DNA of 64,000 nucleotides from Mucilaginibacter sp. GTDB lineage: Bacteria > Bacteroidota > Bacteroidia > Sphingobacteriales > Sphingobacteriaceae. The number at the start of each line of letters is the position of its first letter. Position 1 is the stretch's first letter. A program made the position numbers and the translations under genes. The DNA lies in assembly GCA_028288025.1 (NCBI GenBank), contig JAQBOM010000027.1:1-64000 (forward strand), read 5' to 3'. Positions 43,830 through 51,238 of this stretch are shown in pieces. The notes beneath the pieces were generated by a model. That model did not search any database and had not been told where the DNA came from. It worked only from the letters and a program-made list of their open reading frames with translations.

Positions 43830-44888
43830 ATGAAAACTATTCAAAGCGACAACTACCCCATATATTTTGATAATAGCCTTTCCGAACTGGCAGCATTTGT
43901 TGAACAAGGCCATTACTCCCGGTTTTTTATTTTGACAGATGAGAACACCGCCAAATATTGCCTGCCGTTAATAAAAGGCCGTTTTGCCGGGATGGATAAT
44001 TTCGACATCATCGAGATCAACTCCGGTGAGGAAAGTAAGGACATTGATTTTTGCATCGGTATCTGGAAAATGCTGATCGATTTTGGCGCCGACCGCCAGA
44101 GCCTGCTCATTAACCTGGGCGGCGGGGTTATCAGCGACATGGGCGGTTTTGTAGCATCTACCTTTAAGCGGGGTATCGATTTTGTTCATGTGCCTACTAC
44201 CTTGCTATCGCAGGTTGACGCCTCGGTTGGCGGAAAGACGGGTATTGATATCGACCGGATAAAGAACATCATAGGCACCTTTACCCAGCCGAAAGCCGTG
44301 TTCATCGCTTATGAACTGTTAAAAACGCTGCCGAAAAGGCAAATACTCTCCGGCCTGGCCGAAATGCTGAAGCATGGACTGATCGTGGATGCGGCTTATT
44401 GGGACGCCCTGAAAAGCAGCGACCTATCGATGCCCTCTGCCGAATTGATTTACCGCTCAATAGAGATAAAAAATAAAGTAGTCATAGCCGACCCGACCGA
44501 AAAAGGCCTGCGCAAGTCGCTGAATTTTGGTCATACCGTAGGGCATGCTGTTGAAACCAACTCGTTGCTTCGGGATGATAATCCATTAACCCACGGCGAA
44601 GCCATCGCTATTGGGATGATCTGCGAAGCCTATCTTTCGCATAAAAAAACCGGCTTAAGTGCGGATGAACTGGCTGAGATCGTTAAAGTGATAGGCGGCC
44701 TGTATCCCAAATACCATATCCAGGATGACAGCCACCAGGCCTTGTGTTCGCTAATGCTGAAGGACAAAAAAAACCAGAACGGCAAAATCAACTGCACCCT
44801 GCTCCCCCGCATCGGCGAATGCCAGTTGGATAATATTTGTACCGAAGAGGAGCTTTGCGATAGTTTGGGGTATTACGCTTCGTTGTAA
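43830..44888 (+). CDS. aroB: 3-dehydroquinate synthase
   Basis: 352 residues. Converts DAHP to 3-dehydroquinate, the second shikimate step, using NAD and a divalent metal. Motifs include LLINLGGGVISDMGGFVAST, FVHVPTTLLSQVDASVGGKT, SGLAEMLKHGLI with a metal ligand Glu, LNFGHTVGHAVE and LTHGEAIAIGM with the metal His residues. It belongs with the pheA-aroF-aroA-aroC cluster 1.4 kb downstream but is separated from it by an AT-rich orphan gene and the attenuator. Confidence 0.96.
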   Translation: MKTIQSDNYPIYFDNSLSELAAFVEQGHYSRFFILTDENTAKYCLPLIKGRFAGMDNFDIIEINSGEESKDIDFCIGIWKMLIDFGADRQSLLINLGGGVISDMGGFVASTFKRGIDFVHVPTTLLSQVDASVGGKTGIDIDRIKNIIGTFTQPKAVFIAYELLKTLPKRQILSGLAEMLKHGLIVDAAYWDALKSSDLSMPSAELIYRSIEIKNKVVIADPTEKGLRKSLNFGHTVGHAVETNSLLRDDNPLTHGEAIAIGMICEAYLSHKKTGLSADELAEIVKVIGGLYPKYHIQDDSHQALCSLMLKDKKNQNGKINCTLLPRIGECQLDNICTEEELCDSLGYYASL

Positions 44889-44974
44889 AGCGATTTTCTT
44901 ATGCATATTGTGTAAAACCCACACGGACGCAAAAAATAAATTTATTACATTAGCATTCTGATCCTATAATTTGA

Positions 44975-45832
44975 ATGCCTCAGTTTATATCGAAAGTGCA
45001 ACATTATATTTCTGAGAAAGGCGAGTTCGCAGATGAAAAAGCAAGAACACCTGCGCAAACACTAGAGTTAATAAAAGACTTTCCTTGGCAAGAAGAGCGC
45101 CCTTTTTCTGACCTGAAAATTGGGCCATCTGTTACAATTCAGGATGAAAACTCAAATTATTTAAAGGTTGTGCTTGGTTCGGACAGGATATTTTCCATCA
45201 ATTTTTTAGATAATGACAATCATCTATATGAATACAATGTACTCGATATCGATACGGTGTGCATAGAAGCAACAAGTTTTTTTAGTGGGCAGGTCAATAT
45301 TCAAAACTATAAAAAGCATTTTTTTAATATAGGTAATCGGGTCAATTTTTTAACTAAAGATTTTATATATAACGTAAAAGCTCTTAGCGTGCTGTGGCTA
45401 AGTTCGCTTCAAATTATTCCTTTCTTCGCTATAACTCTATTTTTGGTTGAACTCTCGCCAAACGCATCCTTCAGTGAAAGAGCGTTTCTAATATTGCTTT
45501 TTTTGTTGTCAGGCGGTCTATGCGGCTATATTTTGAATAGGTATTTAGTATGTTATAGTCAAACGCTTCAAATTTCAAAAGGAAATGATATTTTTTATTT
45601 TGGTCAGGGTCTTGATGAAAAAAAATATAATAAAAATGATATTGAGAAAATAGTAATTTATAGCCCAGGGGGGAAAAGGAAACTACATTTTTTCTATGTT
45701 TTTGAAATTTATTTTATGGACCGGTCAATACTTAAATTTTCAAATATGTTAATATCAGAAGGGGATTTTTTTAATAAATTCCCCAGTGACGTGATTACTT
45801 ATGGCGCAAAGAGTCCTTTTTGGAAATTATAA
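44975..45832 (+). CDS. AT-rich orphan membrane protein
   Basis: 285 residues, family not recognised. The soluble N-terminal part (about 1-135) is followed by two transmembrane helices near 140-195 (LQIIPFFAITLFLVELSP; FLILLFLLSGGLCGYILNRY). A C-terminal soluble beta part (LQISKGNDIFYFGQGLDEKK, IVIYSPGGKRKLHFFYVFEI) resembles a PH-like domain. Codon use is clearly more A+T rich than in aroB and pheA on either side, suggesting recent arrival. ATG 44975 is the best start. Confidence 0.65.
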   Translation: MPQFISKVQHYISEKGEFADEKARTPAQTLELIKDFPWQEERPFSDLKIGPSVTIQDENSNYLKVVLGSDRIFSINFLDNDNHLYEYNVLDIDTVCIEATSFFSGQVNIQNYKKHFFNIGNRVNFLTKDFIYNVKALSVLWLSSLQIIPFFAITLFLVELSPNASFSERAFLILLFLLSGGLCGYILNRYLVCYSQTLQISKGNDIFYFGQGLDEKKYNKNDIEKIVIYSPGGKRKLHFFYVFEIYFMDRSILKFSNMLISEGDFFNKFPSDVITYGAKSPFWKL

Positions 45833-46047
45833 GGGGTTCAATTACCCGCGTCAGGGATTGCAGCGGATACCGGCCCGAGCGTAACGCCTGCAGGCGTATG
45901 AGCGTAAAGCCCGCCCGGACGCCCAAATAGTAGAGATCGGAGATTAGTGAAATAGAGATTAGCGTCATGGTCACCTTCTTTTCAGTCTGTAAAACTTAAT
46001 CCTCATGAATTCCTTACGAATCGCATTCATTCACACTATTTACCCAT
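45833..46047. other. Gene-free region with a half repeat
   Basis: Holds a single arm of the GAGATTAGT repeat family at 45932-45964 (AGAGATCGGAGATTAGTG). No coding sequence is supported between 45833 and 46197. Confidence 0.6.
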
Positions 46048-46087
46048 AAAAACTGTCGACACTCATCAAAAACTGTCAACACTCATC
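46048..46087. repeat. Tandem 20-bp direct repeat upstream of the pheA leader
   Basis: AAAAACTGTCGACACTCATC (46048-46067) is followed directly by the same 20 bases with one change (G to A, 46068-46087). It lies about 65 nt before the likely -33 element of the leader promoter; a two-site operator is one explanation. The period of two helical turns would put both sites on the same DNA face. Confidence 0.7.
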
Positions 46088-46150
46088 CCACCCAACTGCC
46101 AAATAAAATTCTGTTTACCCCATCTATTTTCAAAAAAATAAAATTTTCTA

Positions 46151-46180
46151 TTGACAAATCCATTTTATCCTGTACATTTA
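46151..46180 (+). promoter_or_regulatory. Probable promoter of the aromatic attenuator operon
   Basis: TTGACA at 46151-46156 and TACATTTA at 46173-46180 (TAnnTTTG with one mismatch), 17 nt before the leader-peptide ATG. Confidence 0.5.
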
Positions 46181-46197
46181 CGGCGCAAACAATAACA

Positions 46198-46263
46198 ATG
46201 AAGTTTAACAACGCATATTTTTATGGTTACTACTTTTACTTTAACAGTAAGAGCCGGGACTAA
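46198..46263 (+). CDS. Phe/Tyr-rich leader peptide of the pheA operon
   Basis: A 21-residue ORF with nine aromatic codons (four Phe, five Tyr), eight of them in the ten codons AYFYGYYFYF (46213-46242). The stop codon (46261-46263) covers the last base of a strand complementary to the 5' arm of the following terminator. This is the organisation expected of a ribosome-mediated attenuator that senses charged tRNA-Phe and tRNA-Tyr: stalling at the aromatic codons leaves 46253-46261 free. It precedes prephenate dehydratase by 64 nt, which makes phenylalanine control fit. The ORF is too short for ordinary gene finding; support comes from composition, position and RNA structure together. Confidence 0.85.
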   Translation: MKFNNAYFYGYYFYFNSKSRD

Positions 46264-46321
46264 TATGCTTTAACAACATATATAGAAACTGAAAAGTCCC
46301 GGCCGCAAACCGGGACTTTTT
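46253..46321 (+). promoter_or_regulatory. Attenuator: antiterminator and terminator upstream of pheA
   Basis: Terminator: AAAAGTCCCGG (46292-46302), loop CCGCAAA, CCGGGACTTTT (46310-46320) with T-run 46317-46321, 11 perfect pairs. Antiterminator: GCCGGGACT (46253-46261), inside the last leader codons, pairs perfectly with AGTCCCGGC (46295-46303), the 5' arm of the terminator. The two structures exclude one another. A ribosome at the stop codon would cover 46253-46261 and let the terminator form. Confidence 0.88.
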
Positions 46322-46327
46322 GCATTA

Positions 46328-47245
46328 ATGGCGTTTATGAAACACGAACAACCGAAAGTTGCTATACAGGGTATCCGCGCTTCGTTTCACGAGGAAGCTG
46401 CGCTGAAATATTTTGGTGAAAATATCCAGACCATTGAATGCAGTTCGTTTAAACAAACATTTGATGCTTTGCAGAATAAAGACGCCGATTATGTGGTAAT
46501 GGCAATTGAGAACAGCATTGCGGGCAGCATTTTGCCGAACTACTCGTTGCTGCTGAGTTATGGCTTCCCGGTTATCGGAGAAATTTACCTGCCGATACAG
46601 CTGCACCTAATGGCGCTGCCGGGTGTACGGTTTGAGGATGTGAAATATGTTACTTCGCACCCGATCGCGATACGCCAGTGCATTGATTTTTTTGATGAGT
46701 ACCCGCATCTGCAGATTGTGGAAAGCAACGATACCGCTGCCTGCGCCAAACGCATCCGCGACGAGCAGCTGACAGATACTGTTGCCATAGCCAACACCCT
46801 GGCGGCAAGGCTTTACGGGTTGGATGTGCTGGAGCGGCGGATTGAATCGAACAAGAAAAACTTCACCCGTTTCCTCATTCTCACTAACCATGAAAACGTG
46901 GAAAAGAAACAGCCTAACAAAGCATCACTATGTTTCCAGGTGAGCAATAAGGTTGGCGCGCTGGCCAAGGTGCTCAATATTTTTGCCGAAGAAGGCGTTA
47001 ATATGAGTAAAATACAATCCATGCCGGTGTTAGGCAAACGAAACGAATACAATTTTTATGTGGATGTTGAGTGGGATGAGGCCCGGCAGTATGATACCGC
47101 CATCAGGCAAATCCTGAAGTACACCCACAATTTTAACATACTGGGCGAATACCAGCGGCACATCGAAGAAGGTGAGACAGCAGCCAAGCCGGCAAAAAAT
47201 GAAAAAGTGCCGCGGACATATATTAATATCAAGAAGTTGGGGTAG
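46328..47245 (+). CDS. pheA: Prephenate dehydratase
   Basis: 305 residues (or 302 from ATG 46337; both follow the attenuator terminator by 6-15 nt). Decarboxylates and dehydrates prephenate to phenylpyruvate. The PDT domain shows VAIQGIRASFHEEAALKYFG, YVVMAIENSIAGSILPNYSL and the TRF motif in KKNFTRFLILTN. The C-terminal ACT domain (ASLCFQVSNKVGALAKVLNI, FAEEGVNMSKIQSMPV) is the phenylalanine-binding regulatory module. No chorismate mutase domain is fused here; that activity is in the next gene. First structural gene after the Phe/Tyr attenuator. Confidence 0.96.
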   Translation: MAFMKHEQPKVAIQGIRASFHEEAALKYFGENIQTIECSSFKQTFDALQNKDADYVVMAIENSIAGSILPNYSLLLSYGFPVIGEIYLPIQLHLMALPGVRFEDVKYVTSHPIAIRQCIDFFDEYPHLQIVESNDTAACAKRIRDEQLTDTVAIANTLAARLYGLDVLERRIESNKKNFTRFLILTNHENVEKKQPNKASLCFQVSNKVGALAKVLNIFAEEGVNMSKIQSMPVLGKRNEYNFYVDVEWDEARQYDTAIRQILKYTHNFNILGEYQRHIEEGETAAKPAKNEKVPRTYINIKKLG

Positions 47246-47335
47246 GGAAAGTGAATTCGGATGTCAGAAGTCCGGGGTCGGAAAGCAAAAAGAACAATTA
47301 ATAGGTAGAAATAAAAGCATAACTAAGAAAAACGC

Positions 47336-48463
47336 ATGAAACTCGATTTAAACATACAGCCGCTTAGCTCGTGGATAAAAACAAGCAGCGAACCGCTTTT
47401 AATAGCGGGCCCGTGTAGTGCCGAAACTGAAGACCAGTTGGTAGCCACCGCGCATTTATTGGCAAAAACAGGCAAGGTATCCGCATTGCGGGCCGGCATC
47501 TGGAAACCGCGCACCCGTCCGGGTGAGTTTGAAGGAATCGGCAGCATCGGCCTCGAATGGTTGAAACGCGCCAAAGCCGAAACAGGTTTGCCAATTACCG
47601 TTGAAGTAGCTACGGCCAAGCACGTGGAAGAAGCCCTAAAGGCCGGTGTAGATATTTTATGGGTGGGCGCACGCTCAACGGTAAATCCGTTCACCGTGCA
47701 GGAAATTGCCGATGCCCTCAGGGGCGTGGATGTGCCGGTAATGGTAAAAAACCCTGTAAACCCAGACCTTTCGTTATGGGTTGGTGCGTTGGAGCGTATC
47801 AATAACGCAGGCATTACCAAACTGGCGGCTATACACCGCGGCTTTTCATCATACGAAAAAACGGCCTTCCGCAACGAGCCGATGTGGGACATTGCCATCA
47901 ATCTGAAAACGCTGGCCCCTGAGCTTCCGTTGATCTGCGATCCGAGCCATATCTCGGGCAACCGCGACCTGATCGGGTATATCTCGCAAAAGGCACTTGA
48001 CCTGGATATGCAGGGATTGATGATCGAGTCGCATATCGACCCATCCGTAGCCTGGACAGATGCCAAACAACAGGTAACCCCTGCTGCGTTAGCTGAACTG
48101 ATCGATCATTTAACCCTGCGCAAACCGGAAATACGTAATTCAGATCTGAAGGACAAACTGGCCGGTCTGCGTGCCCAGATCGACAAAATAGATGACCTGG
48201 TTATCCAAAAAATGGCCGAGCGTATGCAGATCGTTGAGCAAATAGGTAACTACAAAAAGGCGAATAACATTACCATTTTACAGGTCAACCGCTGGGACGA
48301 GATACTTGGAAAAGGCATCAAGTATGGGAAGGCTTTAAAATTAAGTGAAGAGTTTACTGAAAAATTGCTGGAACTGATCCACGCCGAATCAATCCGCAAG
48401 CAAACCGAGATCATGAACAAGGACGCGGCGGGCCAGGCAGCAGAAAAATTAACGCACGCGTAG
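47336..48463 (+). CDS. aroF: DAHP synthase fused to chorismate mutase
   Basis: 375 residues. The N-terminal part (1-265) is a DAHP synthase of the KDPG-aldolase-like type I-beta group: PLLIAGPCSAETEDQLVATA, GIWKPRTRPGEFEGIG, LAAIHRGFSSYEKTAFRN, LPLICDPSHISGNRDLIGYI. The C-terminal 90 residues (KLAGLRAQIDKIDDLVIQKM, MQIVEQIGNYKKANNI) are an AroQ-type chorismate mutase. The enzyme therefore catalyses both the first shikimate step and the branch to prephenate; the mutase domain often mediates feedback by prephenate or tyrosine. 90 nt after pheA. Confidence 0.94.
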   Translation: MKLDLNIQPLSSWIKTSSEPLLIAGPCSAETEDQLVATAHLLAKTGKVSALRAGIWKPRTRPGEFEGIGSIGLEWLKRAKAETGLPITVEVATAKHVEEALKAGVDILWVGARSTVNPFTVQEIADALRGVDVPVMVKNPVNPDLSLWVGALERINNAGITKLAAIHRGFSSYEKTAFRNEPMWDIAINLKTLAPELPLICDPSHISGNRDLIGYISQKALDLDMQGLMIESHIDPSVAWTDAKQQVTPAALAELIDHLTLRKPEIRNSDLKDKLAGLRAQIDKIDDLVIQKMAERMQIVEQIGNYKKANNITILQVNRWDEILGKGIKYGKALKLSEEFTEKLLELIHAESIRKQTEIMNKDAAGQAAEKLTHA

Positions 48464-48479
48464 CCTCGCATTCCCGTCA

Positions 48480-48577
48480 TGTCATTTCGACGAGGAACGA
48501 GGAGAAAACTATACGTATCACAAACTTGCAAGGTGGCAGGAATATGTATAGGTTTCTCACTACGTTCGAAATGACAC
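48480..48577. repeat. Imperfect inverted repeat between aroF and aroA
   Basis: GTCATTTCGACGAGGAACG (48480-48499) and CACTACGTTCGAAATGACA (48559-48576) are near complements with GAGAAA/TTTCTC flanks. Typical dispersed repeat; the gap has no gene. Confidence 0.8.
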
Positions 48578-48604
48578 GGTGGGTGGTTATCTGAACATAC
48601 AACA

Positions 48605-49924
48605 ATGAAACAAAATATCATCCTTACCAAAAAAAGCAAGTCGGTACATGGCACGGTTCATCTCACAGGTTCAAAAAGTGAGTGCAACCGGGCGCTGGTT
48701 ATCGAAGCATTGAGCCATGGCAAGGTGAAGGTTGAGAATATTTCGGATGCGGCGGATACAGTGACGCTCGCAGGAATCCTGCGGGCAGAGGTTGGAGATA
48801 AGAGATTAGAGATTAGTCAGGCACATAATTCGGAAGCAGGTCCCCTAACCTCTAATCTCCAATCTCCGATCTCTGAAATCAACATCGGTCCTGCCGGTAC
48901 GGCTATGCGCTTTTTAACTGCTTATTTTACTTTGCAGGATGAAGAGGTGGTATTAACGGGCAGCGAGCGGATGAAGCAGCGTCCTATCGGTATCCTGGTA
49001 GATGCTTTGCGCGAACTGGGCGCCGAAATTGAGTATGTGAAAAATGAAGGTTTTCCCCCGATAAAAATAAAAGGCGGCTTTGCACAGCAAACCGATAAGA
49101 TCAGCATTAAAGGTAATATCAGCAGCCAGTACATCACTGCATTATTGCTGATAGCCGCGCGGCTGCCTTTGGGTTTGGAGCTACATATTGAGGGCGACCT
49201 TACCTCGCGGCCATATGTAGAGATGACATTGGAAATGCTGCTTACGGCTGGCATTCAGCATACCTGGCATGAAAATGTGATTAATATACCCCACCAAGGT
49301 TTTTCTGAGATTTCATTGCATATCGAACCGGATTGGAGTGCAGCATCCTACTGGTACGCAATTGCGGCCCTGGCTGATGAAGCCGAATTGTTTTTACCAG
49401 GGCTTACCCAATACAGCCTGCAGGGCGATAGTGTGATCACCGAGATCATGGCTAATTTTGGCATTACCTCGCAATTTAAAAATGGCGGTGTATATTTACA
49501 AAAGGAAGTTAAACCGGTGCTCCGTAAAATATTTGACTTGAAGGAATGTCCCGACCTGGCCCAAACCATCATCGTGGTATGCGCGGCACTGGGGCATGAG
49601 GCTACTTTTACAGGGCTTGAAACATTAAAGATAAAAGAGACCGACCGGGTTAAAGCCCTGCAAAATGAACTGGCCAAAATTGGTGTTAAGCTGGTTGAAA
49701 AAGGACAGGTTTACAAACTGGATTGCAGCGAAAAGTTTATACCGGAGTGCCTGTTTGTAAACACCTACGACGATCACCGCATGGCCATGGCCTTTGCGCC
49801 GCTGGCATTGCTGATCGGCGAGGTGGAAATTGAAGATGCAAAGGTTGTTGAAAAATCATACCCCGCGTTTTGGAAAGATTTGGAGAGCGTGGGATTTGTT
49901 GTTGAGGTTAAAGGCGAAAGGTAA
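48605..49924 (+). CDS. aroA: EPSP synthase (3-phosphoshikimate 1-carboxyvinyltransferase) with repeat insertion
   Basis: 439 residues. Joins shikimate-3-P and PEP. Motifs: VHLTGSKSECNRALVIEALS (GSKS loop), INIGPAGTAMRFLTAYF (NAGTAxR loop), DPxxx-like ECPDLAQTIIVVCAALG and the terminal YDDHRMAMAFAPLAL. Residues about 61-90 (from AEVGDKRLEI to LTSNLQSPIS) replace a loop of roughly a dozen residues and are encoded by a palindromic repeat of the GAGATTAGT family, in frame, at 48788-48874. The last residues VKGER are also encoded by repeat-like sequence. The catalytic loops on both sides are intact, so the enzyme is probably active. Confidence 0.93.
   Translation: MKQNIILTKKSKSVHGTVHLTGSKSECNRALVIEALSHGKVKVENISDAADTVTLAGILRAEVGDKRLEISQAHNSEAGPLTSNLQSPISEINIGPAGTAMRFLTAYFTLQDEEVVLTGSERMKQRPIGILVDALRELGAEIEYVKNEGFPPIKIKGGFAQQTDKISIKGNISSQYITALLLIAARLPLGLELHIEGDLTSRPYVEMTLEMLLTAGIQHTWHENVINIPHQGFSEISLHIEPDWSAASYWYAIAALADEAELFLPGLTQYSLQGDSVITEIMANFGITSQFKNGGVYLQKEVKPVLRKIFDLKECPDLAQTIIVVCAALGHEATFTGLETLKIKETDRVKALQNELAKIGVKLVEKGQVYKLDCSEKFIPECLFVNTYDDHRMAMAFAPLALLIGEVEIEDAKVVEKSYPAFWKDLESVGFVVEVKGER
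48788..48874. repeat. In-frame palindromic repeat inside aroA
   Basis: Left arm 48788-48817 (GAGGTTGGAGATAAGAGATT, then AGAGATTAGT) and right arm 48845-48874 (CTAACCTCTAATCTCCAATC, then TCCGATCTCT) form an imperfect palindrome with a 27-nt centre. Same family as 9066-9175. Open in the aroA frame. Confidence 0.85.
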
Positions 49925-50050
49925 AGGGCGAAAGGTTAGTAGCTGAAAGCAGAAAGACCAAAGCTGAAAGCTTTCCAGGATGATGACCAATGACTACTGA
50001 GCAATGACCAAATAAATCGGTGTAATCAAAAACAAAATCAGTGTAATCAA
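49915..50050. repeat. Mixed repeat units after aroA
   Basis: AAAGGCGAAAGGTAAAGGG-type units, then GCTGAAAGCAGAAAGACC (family of 32727-32790), then ATGACCAATGACTACTG and two copies of GTGTAATCAAAAA (50021-50033, 50042-50054). It covers the aroA stop and ends at the aroC start. Confidence 0.7.
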
Positions 50051-50058
50051 AAAAATGT

Positions 50059-51177
50059 ATGGCTGGCAACTCATTCGGGCAAATATTCAGGATAACCACT
50101 TTTGGTGAATCGCATGGTGAAGCTATTGGCGTGATCATCGACGGTTGTCCCGCGCAACTGGATGTGGATTTGGATTATATCCAGGGCGAACTGGATAAAC
50201 GCCGTCCCGGCCAGTCGAAAATTACAACGCAGCGCAAGGAAAGCGACATCGTAAAAATTCTTTCGGGAGTTTTTGAGGGTAAGACAACCGGAACGCCTAT
50301 CGCCATGCTGATACCTAACGAAGATCAACGCTCAAAAGACTATACCCATAATGTTGATGTTTTCCGTCCGTCGCATGCCGATTATACCTACCAGGTAAAA
50401 TACGGCATCCGCGACCATCGCGGCGGCGGCCGTTCGTCGGCGCGCGAAACCGCGGCGCGGGTTGCTGCAGGTGCTATTGCCAAGCTATTGCTTAAAACAC
50501 AGGGAATCGAAATCGTCGCCCATGTAAGCAGCGTAGGCAAAATTGACGCTCCTAATGTTGATTACAGCGATGCGCAGGCATTTATTGAAGAACGCGAAAA
50601 AAATATCGTCCGCTGCGCGGATCCGGCGACAGCCGAAGAAATGATAGCACATATCGACAGTATACGCAAACAGGGCGATACCGTTGGCGGCAAAGTAAGT
50701 TGTTACATCAATAACTGCCCTGTCGGCCTTGGCGAACCGGTATTCGATAAGCTGCACGCTGATCTGGGCAAAGCAATGCTGAGCATTAACGCCGTACACG
50801 GTTTTGAATACGGCTCAGGCTTTGCGGGAAGCGAAATGCGTGGATCGGAACATAATGACATATTCAGCTCCATCCCTAACCCTTCCCCGGAAGGGAAGGG
50901 GACACCGCTGGTACAAACATTGACTAACTTTTCAGGAGGTATACAAGGCGGCATCAGCAATGGTATGCCGATCGAATTTAAAGTAGCCTTTAAGCCGGTA
51001 GCCACTATTATGCAAAGCCAGCCTACGGTTGACAGCGCAGGCAACGCCGCTGAAATATCAGGCAAAGGTCGTCATGACCCTTGTGTGGTGCCGCGTGCCG
51101 TGCCGATCGTTGAGGCCATGGCCGCCCTGGTTTTGGTCGACCATTGGTTGAGGAACAGGAACTCGATTTTGAAATAG
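50059..51177 (+). CDS. aroC: Chorismate synthase with repeat insertion
   Basis: 372 residues. Makes chorismate from EPSP with reduced FMN. Motifs: [60 protein letters not shown] and [20 protein letters not shown]. At residues 271-283 the sequence [17 protein letters not shown] departs from the usual short loop before [14 protein letters not shown] and is encoded by a GC-rich palindrome (50875-50902). Otherwise intact. Last gene of the attenuated operon; start 50059 lies just after repeat sequence. Confidence 0.94.
   Translation: MAGNSFGQIFRITTFGESHGEAIGVIIDGCPAQLDVDLDYIQGELDKRRPGQSKITTQRKESDIVKILSGVFEGKTTGTPIAMLIPNEDQRSKDYTHNVDVFRPSHADYTYQVKYGIRDHRGGGRSSARETAARVAAGAIAKLLLKTQGIEIVAHVSSVGKIDAPNVDYSDAQAFIEEREKNIVRCADPATAEEMIAHIDSIRKQGDTVGGKVSCYINNCPVGLGEPVFDKLHADLGKAMLSINAVHGFEYGSGFAGSEMRGSEHNDIFSSIPNPSPEGKGTPLVQTLTNFSGGIQGGISNGMPIEFKVAFKPVATIMQSQPTVDSAGNAAEISGKGRHDPCVVPRAVPIVEAMAALVLVDHWLRNRNSILK
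50875..50902. repeat. Palindromic insertion inside aroC
   Basis: CCCTTCCCCGGAAGGGAAGGGG (written as CCCTTCCCC then GGAAGGGAAGGGG) is an imperfect palindrome, in frame with aroC, coding for PNPSPEGKG. This sequence type is a common intergenic repeat in related genomes (recollection). Confidence 0.65.
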
Positions 51178-51238
51178 CCGTCCAACAATCATTTGCACAT
51201 TTGCAGATTCGCGCATCTGCACATCAATATAGTTCTCC

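Noticed and set aside
46048..46087. Start of a CRISPR-like array
   Set aside because: Only two adjacent units with no spacer, and no cas genes in the window.
46328..51177. Complete Phe/Tyr operon with tyrA and an aromatic aminotransferase
   Set aside because: Neither gene is present between pheA and aroC, although related bacteria often have them there.
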